From Caldimonas mangrovi (GTDB taxonomy: Bacteria; Pseudomonadota; Gammaproteobacteria; Burkholderiales; Burkholderiaceae_C): a stretch of 64,000 bases of DNA. The notes under the pieces were generated by a model. The model did not search any database. It saw only the letters and a list, made by a program, of their open reading frames with translations, and was not told the DNA's origin. Made by a program: the position numbers and the translations under genes. Shown piece after piece: positions 1 to 10,203 of the stretch (position 1 is the first letter of the stretch; every line of letters starts with the position of its first letter). Where the stretch lies: positions 248,001 to 312,000 of the forward strand of contig NZ_JAMKFE010000005.1 of NCBI RefSeq assembly GCF_023721835.1, read 5' to 3'.

Positions 1-1
1 C

Positions 2-1114
2 GGGGGCGACCAGGCCTGTTTCCAGCTGCCGGGCGCGCCCAAGAAGTACCGGCTCGGCAACGAGTGCGAGACCTACGGCGAGCTGTCGCTGAACGCGACC
101 GTGATGGAGGTCGAGAACGGCCCGAAGTTCAACATCGGCACCATGCTCGCCTTCTCGGTGCCCAACCACCAGGACTGGGAGCAGTTCGACCCGTCGTGGC
201 GCGAGGTCTATGTCGAAGCCGTCGGCATCGGCGAAGGCGCGTTCTCGAAGGCCAGCCTGTGGGCCGGCAAGCGCTACTACGACCGCCACGACGTCCACAT
301 CAACGACTTCTACTACTGGAGCAACAGCGGCCCGGGTGCGGGCATCGAAAACGTCGACGTCGGCCTGGGCAAGCTCAGCTACGCGCTGCGCCGCAATGCC
401 GCCGGCGACCGCACGCAGCTGCTGGGGCACGACCTGCGCTGGAAGGACATCCCCGTCAACACCAACGGCACGCTGACCGTCGGTCTGGACGTGCGGCACC
501 GCCACAGCGACCGCGGCATCAAGAACGCCGGCGGGCAGGGCCTGACGGTGCAGCACCAGCAGACCAAGATCTTCAACGACGGCTACAACAAGCTGGCGCT
601 GCAGTACGGCAAGGGCGCGCTGTCCAACCTCGACCACAGCTTCCCGGCACTCGACGCCGACAAGAGCGACAACTCCTGGCGCATCGTCGAGTCGGTGGTG
701 TGGCAGCCGAGCACCGGCCTGCCGCTGGCCGGCATGGCCACGCTGGTCTACGAAGACCGCGACATCGAGGGCGCCAGCGGCAAGTGGCTGTCGTTTGGCG
801 TGCGCCCGGTGTACTTCTTCAACGACCGCTGGAGCGGTGCGGTGGAGCTGGGCCATGACCAGTTCAAGCCCGACAGCGGCGCGAAGCAGAACCTGACCAA
901 GCTGACGCTGGCGGCACAGTACGGCACCGCGAAGAACTTCTGGGCCCGGCCGGTGTTCCGCCTGTTCTGGACGCATGCGAAGTGGAACTCGGGGGCGCAG
1001 GCCGCTGCCGACGACAACGAGAACCTGGTCGGCACGGCGGTTTCCAGCACCGGCGTCTTCGGGTCGAAGAAAAGCGGCAGCACCTTCGGCGTTCAGGCTG
1101 AAGTTTGGTGGTGA
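2..1114 (+). CDS. lamB: Maltoporin LamB, 5' truncated by the window edge
   Basis: Outer-membrane maltodextrin channel. The frame is open from base 2, so the signal peptide and first strands lie upstream. The visible part starts with a Cys pair (QACFQLPG..., NECETYGEL) typical of mature LamB and ends in VWW, the aromatic C-terminus expected of a beta-barrel and close to the EIWW end of the E. coli protein. Alternating aromatic/polar strands run throughout (for example DRHDVHINDFYYWSNSG). It faces malK across a repeat array, so it is not in the same operon as the inner-membrane transporter, but the two surely work together. LamB versus another sugar-specific porin of the same family cannot be settled from the fragment. 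Confidence 0.85.
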   Translation, partial: GGDQACFQLPGAPKKYRLGNECETYGELSLNATVMEVENGPKFNIGTMLAFSVPNHQDWEQFDPSWREVYVEAVGIGEGAFSKASLWAGKRYYDRHDVHINDFYYWSNSGPGAGIENVDVGLGKLSYALRRNAAGDRTQLLGHDLRWKDIPVNTNGTLTVGLDVRHRHSDRGIKNAGGQGLTVQHQQTKIFNDGYNKLALQYGKGALSNLDHSFPALDADKSDNSWRIVESVVWQPSTGLPLAGMATLVYEDRDIEGASGKWLSFGVRPVYFFNDRWSGAVELGHDQFKPDSGAKQNLTKLTLAAQYGTAKNFWARPVFRLFWTHAKWNSGAQAAADDNENLVGTAVSSTGVFGSKKSGSTFGVQAEVWW

Positions 1115-1121
1115 CTGTTGA

Positions 1122-1190
1122 CCACCCCCTACCGGCTGCGCCGGCCCCCTCAAGGGGGCAACACCAGCGGACCGGCGGAGCCGGATCCGC
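1122..1190 (+). repeat. Dispersed 3'-end palindromic element, copy A
   Basis: About 70 bp starting 7 bases after the lamB stop. It holds three small hairpins in a row: CCGGC/GCCGG around TGC, GCCCCC/GGGGGC around TCAA, and CCGGC/GCCGG around GGA. Two more copies occur in this window (9396-9466 and 46369-46440), each directly after a stop codon and in the same orientation relative to that gene (the CCCCCTAC end nearest the stop). This resembles a REP-like or transcript-3'-end element. There is no T-run, so simple intrinsic termination is doubtful. Confidence 0.7.
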
Positions 1191-1941
1191 GGTGTTCGTT
1201 GGGCCGGCGCAAGCCGTGCGCGGGGCGCGGCACGGCGGGGGGGGGGACGCAGGCTGACTTTGGGGGCTGCTCTTGGGCGGCCATGTGAGGGGGCGTGCAC
1301 ACCGCGGGGCGGCGACGCTGGGTCCGCGGTGTGCGTTTTTGTGTTTGCGGGGCGCGGCACGTTGAGGTGACGCAGGCTGACTTTGGGGGCTGCTCTTGAG
1401 CGGCCATGTGAGGGGGAGTGCACACCGCGGGGCGGCGACGCTGGGTCCGCAGTGTGCGTTTTTTGTGTTTGCGGGGCACGGCACGTTGAGGTGACGCCGG
1501 GTGACTTTGGGGGCTGCTCTTGGGCGGCCATGTGAGGGGGAGTGCACACCGCGGGGCGGCGACGCTGGGTCCGCAGTGTGCGCTTTTTGTGTTTGCGGGG
1601 CACGGCACGTTGAGGTGACGCAGGCTGACTTTGGGGGCTGCGCTTGGGCGGCCATGTGAGGGGGCGTGCACACCGCGGGCGGCGACGCTGGGTCCGCGGT
1701 GTGCGTTTTTGTGTTTGCGGGGCGCGGCACGTCGAGGTGACGCAGGCTGACTTTGGGGGCTGCCCTTCGGCGGCCGTGTGAGGGGGAGTGCCCACCGCGG
1801 GGCGGCGACGCTGGGTCCGCGGTGTGCGTTTTTGTGTTTGCGGGGCGCGGCACGTTGAGGTGACGCAGGCTGACTTTGGAGTCTGCCTCGGGTGGCCATG
1901 TGAGGGGGAGCGCCGCGGGCCGGAGACGCTGGGTGCGCAAT
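1191..1941 (+). repeat. Tandem array of ~123-bp terminator-like repeats
   Basis: Five full units plus degenerate ends. The landmark GACTTTGG recurs at 1256, 1379, 1503, 1627, 1749 and 1872 (period 122-124). Each unit carries an 11-bp stem GCACACCGCGG / CCGCGGTGTGC with a 15-16 nt loop (first copy 1297-1334), followed by GTTTTTGTG on the plus strand. Some copies have one stem mismatch (CCGCAGTGTGC). The stem plus T-run looks like an intrinsic terminator for lamB transcription, repeated six times. The array fills the whole gap between the convergent lamB and malK genes. The translated frames here are low-complexity and I do not count them as genes. Confidence 0.85.
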
Positions 1942-2025
1942 GTCGCTGCACTGGCAACCGGCGGAAAGCGCGGGGCAGCAAAGGACACGGCGGCGCGCCA
2001 CGATGGGCGCGCCGCCGCGCAACCG

Positions 2026-3207
<1,182 letters not shown>

Positions 3208-3234
3208 GGTGTCTGTCTCTGGTTATGGATGCCG

Positions 3235-4137
3235 TCAACCCTTGACGGCGCCGGCCGTCAGGCCGGAGACGATCAACCGCTGGAAGTACAGCACCAGCAG
3301 CACCAGCGGCATCGTGACGATCACCGAAGCGGCCATGATGGTGCCCCAGGGCAGTTCGTAGCCGCTGGGCCCGCTGATCAGCGCGATGGCCACCGGCACG
3401 GTGCGCTGTTCGGTCGACAGCGTGAAGGTCAGCGCGAACAGGAATTCGTTCCAGGCCGCGATGAAGGCCAGCAGCCCGGTGGCCGCCATCGCGGGCCACA
3501 GCAGCGGCATGAAGATCTTGAAGATCAGCGTGAAGACGCCGACGCCGTCCATCGTTGCGGCCTCTTCCAGTTCCTTGGGCAGCTGCTTCATGAAGGTGAC
3601 CAGCACCCACACCGTGAACGGCAGCGTCAGCAGCAGGTCAGCGAACAGCAGCGAGCCCAGGTGGTCGTACAGGCCGGCCCAGCGCACCAGCTCGAACATG
3701 CCCGACAGCACGGCCACCTGCGGGAACATCGACGCCGACAGGATGGTCATCAGCAGCACGCCGCGGCCGCGGAACTGCACGCGCCCCAGCGCCCAGGCCG
3801 CCATCAGGCTGACGCCGAGCGAGATCAGCACCACGCCGCCGGCCACGATGACCGAATTCAGCAAGTTGTGCGCGAACGGCTGCTCGCTGAAGACGGCGAC
3901 GTAGTTCTCCAGCGTGGGCCGATCGGGGATCATCTCGGGCGAAAACAGCCCGGTGCGCCCCTTCAGCGAGCTGGAGATGGCATACAGGAAGGGGAACACC
4001 GAGAAGAACACCAGCGCGGCCGCGGCCGCCAGGTAGCCAATGCGCTTCATCAGCGCCGCAGCGCTCATCGGCTTGGTGCGGCGCGGGCGGCGCGCGTGTG
4101 TCGTGGCGGCGGTGGCGGCGATCGGATGCGAACTCAT
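3235..4137 (-). CDS. malG: ABC sugar transporter permease, MalG type
   Basis: Inner-membrane permease subunit of 300 aa. It has six predicted membrane segments and the EAA loop EAATMDGVGVFTLIFKIFMP that docks onto MalK. I chose the ATG at 4137 because it overlaps the malF stop in an ATGA arrangement, implying translational coupling. The frame stays open upstream but only as an antisense-like extension inside malF. The N-terminal ~35 residues are Ala/Arg-rich and cytoplasmic. It is coupled to malF and followed by malK. Confidence 0.93.
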   Translation of the reverse strand: MSSHPIAATAATTHARRPRRTKPMSAAALMKRIGYLAAAAALVFFSVFPFLYAISSSLKGRTGLFSPEMIPDRPTLENYVAVFSEQPFAHNLLNSVIVAGGVVLISLGVSLMAAWALGRVQFRGRGVLLMTILSASMFPQVAVLSGMFELVRWAGLYDHLGSLLFADLLLTLPFTVWVLVTFMKQLPKELEEAATMDGVGVFTLIFKIFMPLLWPAMAATGLLAFIAAWNEFLFALTFTLSTEQRTVPVAIALISGPSGYELPWGTIMAASVIVTMPLVLLVLYFQRLIVSGLTAGAVKG

Positions 4138-5045
4138 GCTTCCACCTTCTGCAGGGCCGGCCGCAGCAAGCCCATGTACAGGATCGTCATCAGCGAGATC
4201 GTGAAGAATACGACCGTGGCCGCCGCGGAGCCGTAGCCGACGAGCTGAAAGTCGATCAGTTGTTCGCGCACGAACACCGACATGCTTTTCGTCGATCGGC
4301 TGTTGGAGGTCATCACGTAGATCAGGTCGAACACCCGCATGGAATCGAGCATGCGGAAGATCATGGCCACTGCGACGCCGGGCAGGATCAGCGGCAGCGT
4401 CACCTTGCGGAACACGGTGAAGGGCGGCACGCCGTCGACGCGCGCGGCCTCGTAGCAGTCGGCGGGCACCATCTGCAGCGCGGCGAGGATCAGCAGCGCC
4501 ATGAAGGGCGTGGTTTTCCACACGTCCACCAGCACGATGGTGAACAGCGCCAGGTCCGGGTCGGCCGTCCACGCGATGGGCGTGGACATCAGGCCCCACG
4601 ACATCAGGTAGTGGTTCACCACGCCGAACTGGTCGTGCAGCATCCAGCTCCACATCTTGGCCGACACCACGGTCGGGATGGCCCATGGGATCAGCATCGA
4701 TGCACGCAGCAGCGTGCGCAGGCGCGACGGGTGGTTCAGCAGCAGCGCCACGCCCAGACCGAGCAAGGTTTCCAGCGTGACGGACAGGCCCGCGAACACC
4801 AGCGTGTTGCCCACCGCGCCCCACCACTCGGGGTCGGCCAGCAGGCCGTATTCGCCGACGTAGTTCTCCAGCCCGACGAAGTTCCACTCGTCCAGGTTGG
4901 ACAGCTGCACGTCGGTGAAGCTGAGCCAGATGGTGCGGCCCAGCGGCCACCCGGCCACCAGCAGCAGGATGAGGAGCATCGGCGTGGCCATCAGCCACGC
5001 GCGGCGCACCCGGTCGGCCGAGAGCGAGGATCGTCGGGTTGTCAT
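4134..5045 (-). CDS. malF: ABC sugar transporter permease, MalF type
   Basis: Partner permease of MalG, about 303 aa, with six membrane segments and the EAA loop EAARVDGVPPFTVFRKVTLP. It is a short MalF, without the large periplasmic P2 loop of the enterobacterial protein, as in most non-enteric MalF/UgpA-type permeases. The ATG at 5045 (MTTRRSSLSADR) is preferred. A TTG five codons upstream is possible, and neither has a clear ribosome binding site. It is separated from malE by 93 bp containing a strong hairpin. Confidence 0.9.
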   Translation of the reverse strand: MTTRRSSLSADRVRRAWLMATPMLLILLLVAGWPLGRTIWLSFTDVQLSNLDEWNFVGLENYVGEYGLLADPEWWGAVGNTLVFAGLSVTLETLLGLGVALLLNHPSRLRTLLRASMLIPWAIPTVVSAKMWSWMLHDQFGVVNHYLMSWGLMSTPIAWTADPDLALFTIVLVDVWKTTPFMALLILAALQMVPADCYEAARVDGVPPFTVFRKVTLPLILPGVAVAMIFRMLDSMRVFDLIYVMTSNSRSTKSMSVFVREQLIDFQLVGYGSAAATVVFFTISLMTILYMGLLRPALQKVEA

Positions 5046-5073
5046 GGGACGGTGCGGCAAGAAGTTCGGGCAG

Positions 5074-5112
5074 CCCGGGCGCGTGCAGCGGCGGTGCCTG
5101 CGCGCGCCCGGG
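5074..5112 (-). promoter_or_regulatory. Intercistronic stem-loop between malE and malF
   Basis: Arms CCCGGGCGCGTGCAG and CTGCGCGCGCCCGGG form a 15-bp stem with one wobble position and a 9-nt loop. No T-run follows on either strand, so it is more like an mRNA-stabilising or processing element than a terminator. In E. coli, REP hairpins in the malE-malF gap raise MalE over MalFGK. The same position here suggests the same use, by inference. Confidence 0.6.
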
Positions 5113-5138
5113 ATCGGTTCAGCGTGTGGCGACTGGGC

Positions 5139-6404
5139 TCACTCCCACTTGCCGGAGCGGCCGATGCGGCCCAGCGACTTGTCCAGCCGGGCCAGCGAGT
5201 CCTGCGCCTTCGCCTTGCCCGACAACACCTCGTGCACGGCATTCCAGAACTGGTTGCTGACCTGGTTGTACTTGGCGCCGGTGACGGTGGCGGGGCGGCC
5301 GACCGCGCTGGTGAAGGTGTCGAGCAGCTCGATCATGAAGGGGTTGGCCTTCGCGATGTCGGCGTCCTTGTAGAGCGCGGCGATGGTCGGGTTGAACGAG
5401 CCCGTGATCGCGCGTTCCTTCTGCACCTGCGCGCTGGTCATGTACAGCACCAGTGCGGCGGCGGCGTCGGCGTTCTTCGAATACTTCGACACCGCCAGCA
5501 CCTGGCCGCCGAGTGTGGCCGCATGGCGGCCGCCGGCGGCGCCCTTGGGCAGCACCGCCACGCCGACCTTGCCCTTCACGGCGCTGCCTTCGCCCTGCGA
5601 AAGCGACCACGCATACGGCCAGTTGCGCATGAACACCGCGTTGCCGGCCTGGAACACGCCACGGGCCTCTTCTTCGGCGTAGTTCAGCACGGCCGACGGC
5701 GAGATCGTGCCGACCCAGCTCGCGGCCGTGCTGATGGCCTTCACCGCGTTCGGGTTGTTGATGCTGACCTTGCCGTCGGGCTCGACGATGGTGCCGCCGC
5801 CATGGCTGGCCACCCATTCGAGGGCGTCGCAGGTCAGGCCTTCATAGGCCCGGCCCTGCCACACATAGCCCCACAGCTTGTCGTTGCCGGCGGCGCGCTC
5901 GGCCTCCTGGATCTTCTTCGCGGTGGCGGTGAGGTCGTCCCAGGTCGTCGGCACCTTGGCGCCGTGCTTGGACAGCAGGTCCTTGCGGTAGTACAGCAGG
6001 CCGGCGTCGATGAACCACGGCATCGCGACCAACTGGCCGTCGACCTGCATGTTGGAGACAAAACCCGGGAAGTGTTCTTTCTCGACGCCCTTCGAATAGG
6101 GCTTGAGGTCGAGCAGGTGGTTGGCCAGCATGCCGGGCCACACCACGTCGACCATGAACACGTCGATCTTGTCGGAGCGCGAGCTCAGCACCTGCTGGTA
6201 CAGCGCCAGCCGCTCGCTCGCGTCGTTCGGCGTGGCGACGACCTGCACCTCGTTGCCGGTCTTCTTGGCCCACTCGGCGGCGGCGGACTTGCACAGCTCC
6301 AGCTCCTGGCCCACCGCGCCGCAGGACACCTTGATCGAGGCCGCCTGTGCAGCCGCGCCTATGACGACGCCCAACACCAAGGCGCTCAGCTTGTATCGTT
6401 TCAT
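5139..6404 (-). CDS. malE: Periplasmic sugar-binding protein, MalE/trehalose-maltose type
   Basis: Extracellular solute-binding protein family 1, 421 aa. The ATG at 6404 is preceded by a strong GGAGGA site and opens a signal peptide (MKRYKLSALVLGVVIGAAAQA, cut near AQA-AS). Family features include VDVVWPGMLANHLLDL, MPWFIDAGLLYYRKDLL and GGQVLAVSKYSKN. Overall it looks closer to the trehalose/maltose-binding (ThuE-like) branch than to E. coli MalE, so trehalose or sucrose are alternative ligands. It is the first gene of malEFGK. The 276 bp upstream, to the kinase gene, must carry the promoter, but I could not fix -35/-10 boxes. Confidence 0.88.
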   Translation of the reverse strand: MKRYKLSALVLGVVIGAAAQAASIKVSCGAVGQELELCKSAAAEWAKKTGNEVQVVATPNDASERLALYQQVLSSRSDKIDVFMVDVVWPGMLANHLLDLKPYSKGVEKEHFPGFVSNMQVDGQLVAMPWFIDAGLLYYRKDLLSKHGAKVPTTWDDLTATAKKIQEAERAAGNDKLWGYVWQGRAYEGLTCDALEWVASHGGGTIVEPDGKVSINNPNAVKAISTAASWVGTISPSAVLNYAEEEARGVFQAGNAVFMRNWPYAWSLSQGEGSAVKGKVGVAVLPKGAAGGRHAATLGGQVLAVSKYSKNADAAAALVLYMTSAQVQKERAITGSFNPTIAALYKDADIAKANPFMIELLDTFTSAVGRPATVTGAKYNQVSNQFWNAVHEVLSGKAKAQDSLARLDKSLGRIGRSGKWE

Positions 6405-6680
6405 CGAAGTCCTCCAGATTGCGAAATCAGTCTTGACCGAAGACGCAGCTCGCGAAGCGACGGCCGTCACGCCATGCGCCTCGCGGGTTGTCTCCTTGTG
6501 CGGCCGACGGCTGCGGCCGCTTGCTTGTCGAACCCACGTGCCGGCGGCCGTGGCTTCTGGAGCTATCAGACCCCGGGTGGGTGAACTCTGGATTTCGATT
6601 GTTTAAAGCCGGACTCAGAGCTTGAAACAGCACGCAGGGGCGTCAAGGCGCAGGCAACCACCGTGCCTGTGGCATGGCAG

Positions 6681-9293
6681 TCATGTCTCGGTGACGCCTT
6701 CGGCAGCGTCGGCCATCACGCCGGCCAGCCACACCTCGAGTGCGGGCAGCTCGAACGGCTTTTGCAGGAATGCGGCGGCCGGGTCCCAGGCGGTGCGCTC
6801 CTGCAGCATCTCGGGCGACAGGCCGGACATCAGGGCGACCGGCCGTCCCGGCCAGCGCGTCGCCACCTCGCGTCGCAGTCGCAGGCCATCCATGCCGGCA
6901 CCGAGGCAGATGTCCGACAGCACCAGCGTCGGCTCGCACCCCTGCGCCATGGCGGCAAGCGCGTCTTCGGCGCTGGCCACCGGGCGGGGGTGGGCACCGG
7001 CTTTTTCCAGCATGTCGGTCACCGTGGCGCGAAAAGCTTCGTCGTCGTCGACCACCAGCACCTCCAGCCCGGTCAGCGGACGCGGCACCGGCAGGGCGCG
7101 CGCCGCGCTGACGGCTTGCGGCGCGGGCGCGGTCGAGCACGGGAAGCTGAGCCGCACCGCGGTGCCGACGCCCTGTGCGCTGGCCAGCGAGATGTCGCCG
7201 CCCGACTGCTTGACGAAGCCGTAGACGATGGACAGGCCCAGGCCGCTGCCGACGCCCGCGGCCTTGGTGGAGAAGAAGGGCTCGAACACCTTGCCTTGCA
7301 GATGCTCGGGGATGCCGGTGCCGGTGTCGCGCACCTGCACCTCGACATGGCCATCGGCCCGGGCGGTGGCGACCGTCAACCGGCCACCCGCCGGCATGGC
7401 CGCAGCGCTGTTCAGCACCAGGTTCAGCAGGCTGTTCTCGAGCTGGCCGCGGTCGACGAAGACGTAGGCCCCGGGCGCATCGAGCTCGAATGCCACGGTC
7501 ACCTGCGAGCCCGCGCTGTATTCGATCAGGTCGCCCATCTCCTCCACCATTTCATCGACGGCCACGTGCTCGGCCTGCAGCGGCTGGCGCCGCGCGAAGG
7601 CGAGCAGCCGCCGAGTCAACCCGGCGGCGCTGTGGGCGGCGCGCTGCACGCGCGCGAGCTGCGCCTGCGCGGTGGACTGCGCGGAGAGTTCGGCCTCGAC
7701 CAGCGACAGGTTGCCGAGGATGGTGCCGAGGTAGTTGTTGAAGTCGTGCGCGACGCCGCCCGTCAACTGGCCCAGCACCTCCAGCTTCTGGGCATGCTGC
7801 AGCTGCGACTCGATGGCGCGGCGCGCGGTCAGGTCGGTCACCAGCGTGACGGCGCCGCTGCCGGGCATGGCGCGCGTGCGCAGGTCGAAGACCTGGCCGT
7901 CGGGCAGGCGCAGCTCGATGTGGTCGAAGGCCGAGAAGTCGCCGGGGCGTGCAGTCGTGAGGCGGTTGGGCGCGGTGTGGCCAGGGGCCAGCCAGGTGGA
8001 GCCGGCCGGCAGCTGTGCGAGCAGTTGCTCGGCCGTGAAGCCGCAGCGCGGGTGGATCTCGTAGCGCGCCAGCAACTGGGTGAACTGCGGGTTCCACAGC
8101 ATCAACCGCTGATCGCTGTCGAACACCGCCAGTGCGTCGGTCATGCTGTTGTGCACGGCCTCGACCATCTCGCGCTGCGTGCGCAGGTCGGTCACCAGCT
8201 GCTGTTTCGCGACCAGCGCGTCGCGAAACACCTCGAAGGTGCGCGCCAGCGCGCCGAGTTCGTCGCGACGCCGCGTCGCGGGCGTCGACTGTTTCGTGTC
8301 GCCCTGGGCCAGGCGCGACATCACGTTGGTGATGTTCTCGATCTCGGCCACGAGCCGCCGCACGTAGTGGGCGGCGCCGCCGGCAATGGCCAGGCACACC
8401 AGTGCCAGCGCGATCATGCCGGTCTCGCCGAAGCGGGCCGCGCGGCCGATCGCGTCGCTGCGCATCGCGGCATTTGCGCGCAGCTTGCCGACGTGCCGCG
8501 CCACTTCGTCGCTCAGTTCGTTCGCATTGGCACGGGTCAGCACCACCAGGTAGCTGGCGTGGCGCTCCACGTCGAAGATCGAGCGCCGCAGGCCGAGCAC
8601 GCTGTCCGGGCCGGTGCTCAATTCGTCGAGCAGCGTGCCGAATTCGGCGCCGTAGGGGGCCAGTGCGCGGCGCCGCTGCGCCGACAGCAGCGAAGCTTCC
8701 ACATCGGCTTCCAGCCGACCGAGCAGGGCCGGGTCGTCGACCGCGATGCCCATGACCATGCTCGACCATGCGGTGGCGATGCTCGGGTCGAGGATCACCA
8801 ACCCGCGCCCGCGGCCGTTGAGTTCGGTCCCCAGCCGGTCGAGCTGCACCAGGCGCTGCGCGAAACGCCGCTGCAGCTCCAGCTTCTCGCGCGTCAGCAC
8901 GATCAGGAAGTTCAGGTCGCGCCGCACTTCGTCCTGCAGACGCGTCAGCGCGGCACCGAACTCGGTCGACGGCTCCATCCCGGTCGACTGCTGGCGGATC
9001 TGCTCCAGCAGATCCAGCACCGCGCTGGTGTTCTCGTTGAAGGCCTCCTCGGTGGCCGAATCGGCCAGCTTGGGCGCCACCGCCGCCAGTTGCGTGGTCC
9101 GTTCCGCCAGTTCGAGCGAATGCGAGATGTTCGGCAGCAGGTCGTCCTCGAACCCCGCCACCGCCCGCTGCGCCCCCCGCATCCCGAACCACCCGACCGC
9201 CGCGAGCGCGATCGCGGCCACCAGCAGGATCAGAAACGCCGCCAGCAGCCGCGTGCGCACCCGGTCGATGGCCCAAGCCCGCAACGGCGTCAT
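6681..9293 (-). CDS. Hybrid sensor histidine kinase
   Basis: 870-residue membrane kinase. Transmembrane segments lie at ~15-37 and ~291-310 and flank a helical periplasmic sensor of about 250 residues (TorS/NIT-like architecture). Then come HAMP (~311-365), a PAS-like domain (~375-490), HisKA with GGVAHDFNN (phospho-His at 516), HATPase with the N, G1 (DTGTGIPE) and G2 (GSGLGLSIV) boxes, and a C-terminal receiver with phospho-Asp in LVLSDICLG. No Hpt domain is visible. It lies downstream of an OmpR-type regulator gene, separated from it by repeat copy B. The ligand cannot be predicted. Confidence 0.9.
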   Translation of the reverse strand: MTPLRAWAIDRVRTRLLAAFLILLVAAIALAAVGWFGMRGAQRAVAGFEDDLLPNISHSLELAERTTQLAAVAPKLADSATEEAFNENTSAVLDLLEQIRQQSTGMEPSTEFGAALTRLQDEVRRDLNFLIVLTREKLELQRRFAQRLVQLDRLGTELNGRGRGLVILDPSIATAWSSMVMGIAVDDPALLGRLEADVEASLLSAQRRRALAPYGAEFGTLLDELSTGPDSVLGLRRSIFDVERHASYLVVLTRANANELSDEVARHVGKLRANAAMRSDAIGRAARFGETGMIALALVCLAIAGGAAHYVRRLVAEIENITNVMSRLAQGDTKQSTPATRRRDELGALARTFEVFRDALVAKQQLVTDLRTQREMVEAVHNSMTDALAVFDSDQRLMLWNPQFTQLLARYEIHPRCGFTAEQLLAQLPAGSTWLAPGHTAPNRLTTARPGDFSAFDHIELRLPDGQVFDLRTRAMPGSGAVTLVTDLTARRAIESQLQHAQKLEVLGQLTGGVAHDFNNYLGTILGNLSLVEAELSAQSTAQAQLARVQRAAHSAAGLTRRLLAFARRQPLQAEHVAVDEMVEEMGDLIEYSAGSQVTVAFELDAPGAYVFVDRGQLENSLLNLVLNSAAAMPAGGRLTVATARADGHVEVQVRDTGTGIPEHLQGKVFEPFFSTKAAGVGSGLGLSIVYGFVKQSGGDISLASAQGVGTAVRLSFPCSTAPAPQAVSAARALPVPRPLTGLEVLVVDDDEAFRATVTDMLEKAGAHPRPVASAEDALAAMAQGCEPTLVLSDICLGAGMDGLRLRREVATRWPGRPVALMSGLSPEMLQERTAWDPAAAFLQKPFELPALEVWLAGVMADAAEGVTET

Positions 9294-9395
9294 CCGCCCC
9301 CCGATCGCCAGGCAAATACGCCCCGCGCCTCAGGCGCGTTCCGCCGCCGCCAGGCGACCGTGCCCCGCGTCCAGCGGGTGCACCCCAGCGGCCAC

Positions 9396-9466
9396 CGTGG
9401 ATCCGGCTCCGCCGGTCCACCAGTGGCGCCCCCCCGGGGGGGCCGGCATAGCCGGTAGGGGGGGGG
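9396..9466 (-). repeat. Dispersed 3'-end palindromic element, copy B
   Basis: On the minus strand this reads as copy A: CCCCCTACCGGC, then a C7/G7 hairpin, then the GACCGGCGGAGCCGGATCC core. It begins 2 bases after the response-regulator stop and fills most of the 175-bp gap before the kinase start. Its position inside an apparent two-gene operon suggests an effect on the relative yield of regulator and kinase. Confidence 0.7.
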
Positions 9467-9468
9467 TC

Positions 9469-10203
9469 TCATACCCTCGCCACCTCGGCAGCAAACATGT
9501 AGCCGATGCCTCGCTCGGTGCAGATGTATTGCGGGTGCTTGGGGTTGGGCTCGATCTTGCGCCGCAGCCGCAGGATCAGCACGTCGATGGTGCGATCGAA
9601 CACCTCGGTTTCCAGGCTGCGCGTCTGCTCCAGCAACTGGTCGCGCGTCCAGACGCGGCGCGGATGCCGCACGAACGCCTCGAGCAGCCGGAACTCGCCC
9701 TGTGTCAGGGGGCACGGATCGCCGGAGCGCGACCGCAGCTCGCGCTCGGCCATGTCGAGCACCCACTGCCCGAAGCCGAGCCGTTCACCCCGCGGCATGC
9801 CATGAGCGCGAGGGGCGGCGGCGCCCGGCTCGGCATAGCGGCGCAGCACGGCACGCACGCGGGCCACCAGTTCGCGCGGGCTGAAAGGCTTGATCAGGAA
9901 ATCGTCGGCGGCCAGTTCGAGCAGCAGGATGCGGTCGGTCTCGTCGCTGCTGCCGCTGATCATGATCAGCGGCACGCTGGACGTCTGCCGCAGCTGGCGC
10001 GCCAGCGTCAGGCCGTCCTCGGCCTTGAGCCGCAGATCGAGCAGCACCAGATCGTAGGCGTGGCGTTCCATCGCCTCGTGCATGGCGCCGCCAGTATGGG
10101 CGCCATCGGCGTCGAAACCGGCCTTGCAAAGCAGATCCTGCAGCATGGCCACCATGTCGCGCTCGTCGTCGACGACGAGGATGCGAGGCTTGTGTGTCTC
10201 CAT
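9469..10203 (-). CDS. OmpR/PhoB-family response regulator
   Basis: 244 aa. Receiver domain with the acidic pair VDDE at 11-14, phospho-Asp at 56 (LVLLDLRLK) and Lys in LIKPFSP. The C-terminal winged helix has the RDQLLEQ...VDVLILRLRRKIE and ERGIGYMF signatures. The ATG at 10203 is used. A GTG three codons upstream sits closer to a GGAGG and could be the real start. It is the first gene of a regulator-kinase pair, and is TorR-like in pairing with a hybrid kinase. Confidence 0.9.
   Translation of the reverse strand: METHKPRILVVDDERDMVAMLQDLLCKAGFDADGAHTGGAMHEAMERHAYDLVLLDLRLKAEDGLTLARQLRQTSSVPLIMISGSSDETDRILLLELAADDFLIKPFSPRELVARVRAVLRRYAEPGAAAPRAHGMPRGERLGFGQWVLDMAERELRSRSGDPCPLTQGEFRLLEAFVRHPRRVWTRDQLLEQTRSLETEVFDRTIDVLILRLRRKIEPNPKHPQYICTERGIGYMFAAEVARV

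Noticed and set aside
1191-1941. The tandem repeat as a CRISPR array
   Set aside because: Units are ~123 bp and similar along their whole length; there are no unique spacers and no cas genes.
1150-2022. Protein-coding frames through the tandem repeat
   Set aside because: Low-complexity Ala/Pro/Lys-His repeats in three frames, no ribosome site, and the hairpin/T-run structure explains the sequence better.
4098-9458. Long plus-strand frames opposite the mal and kinase genes (828 and 931 codons)
   Set aside because: His/Arg/Gln-rich antisense shadows of well-supported minus-strand genes, typical of high-GC DNA.
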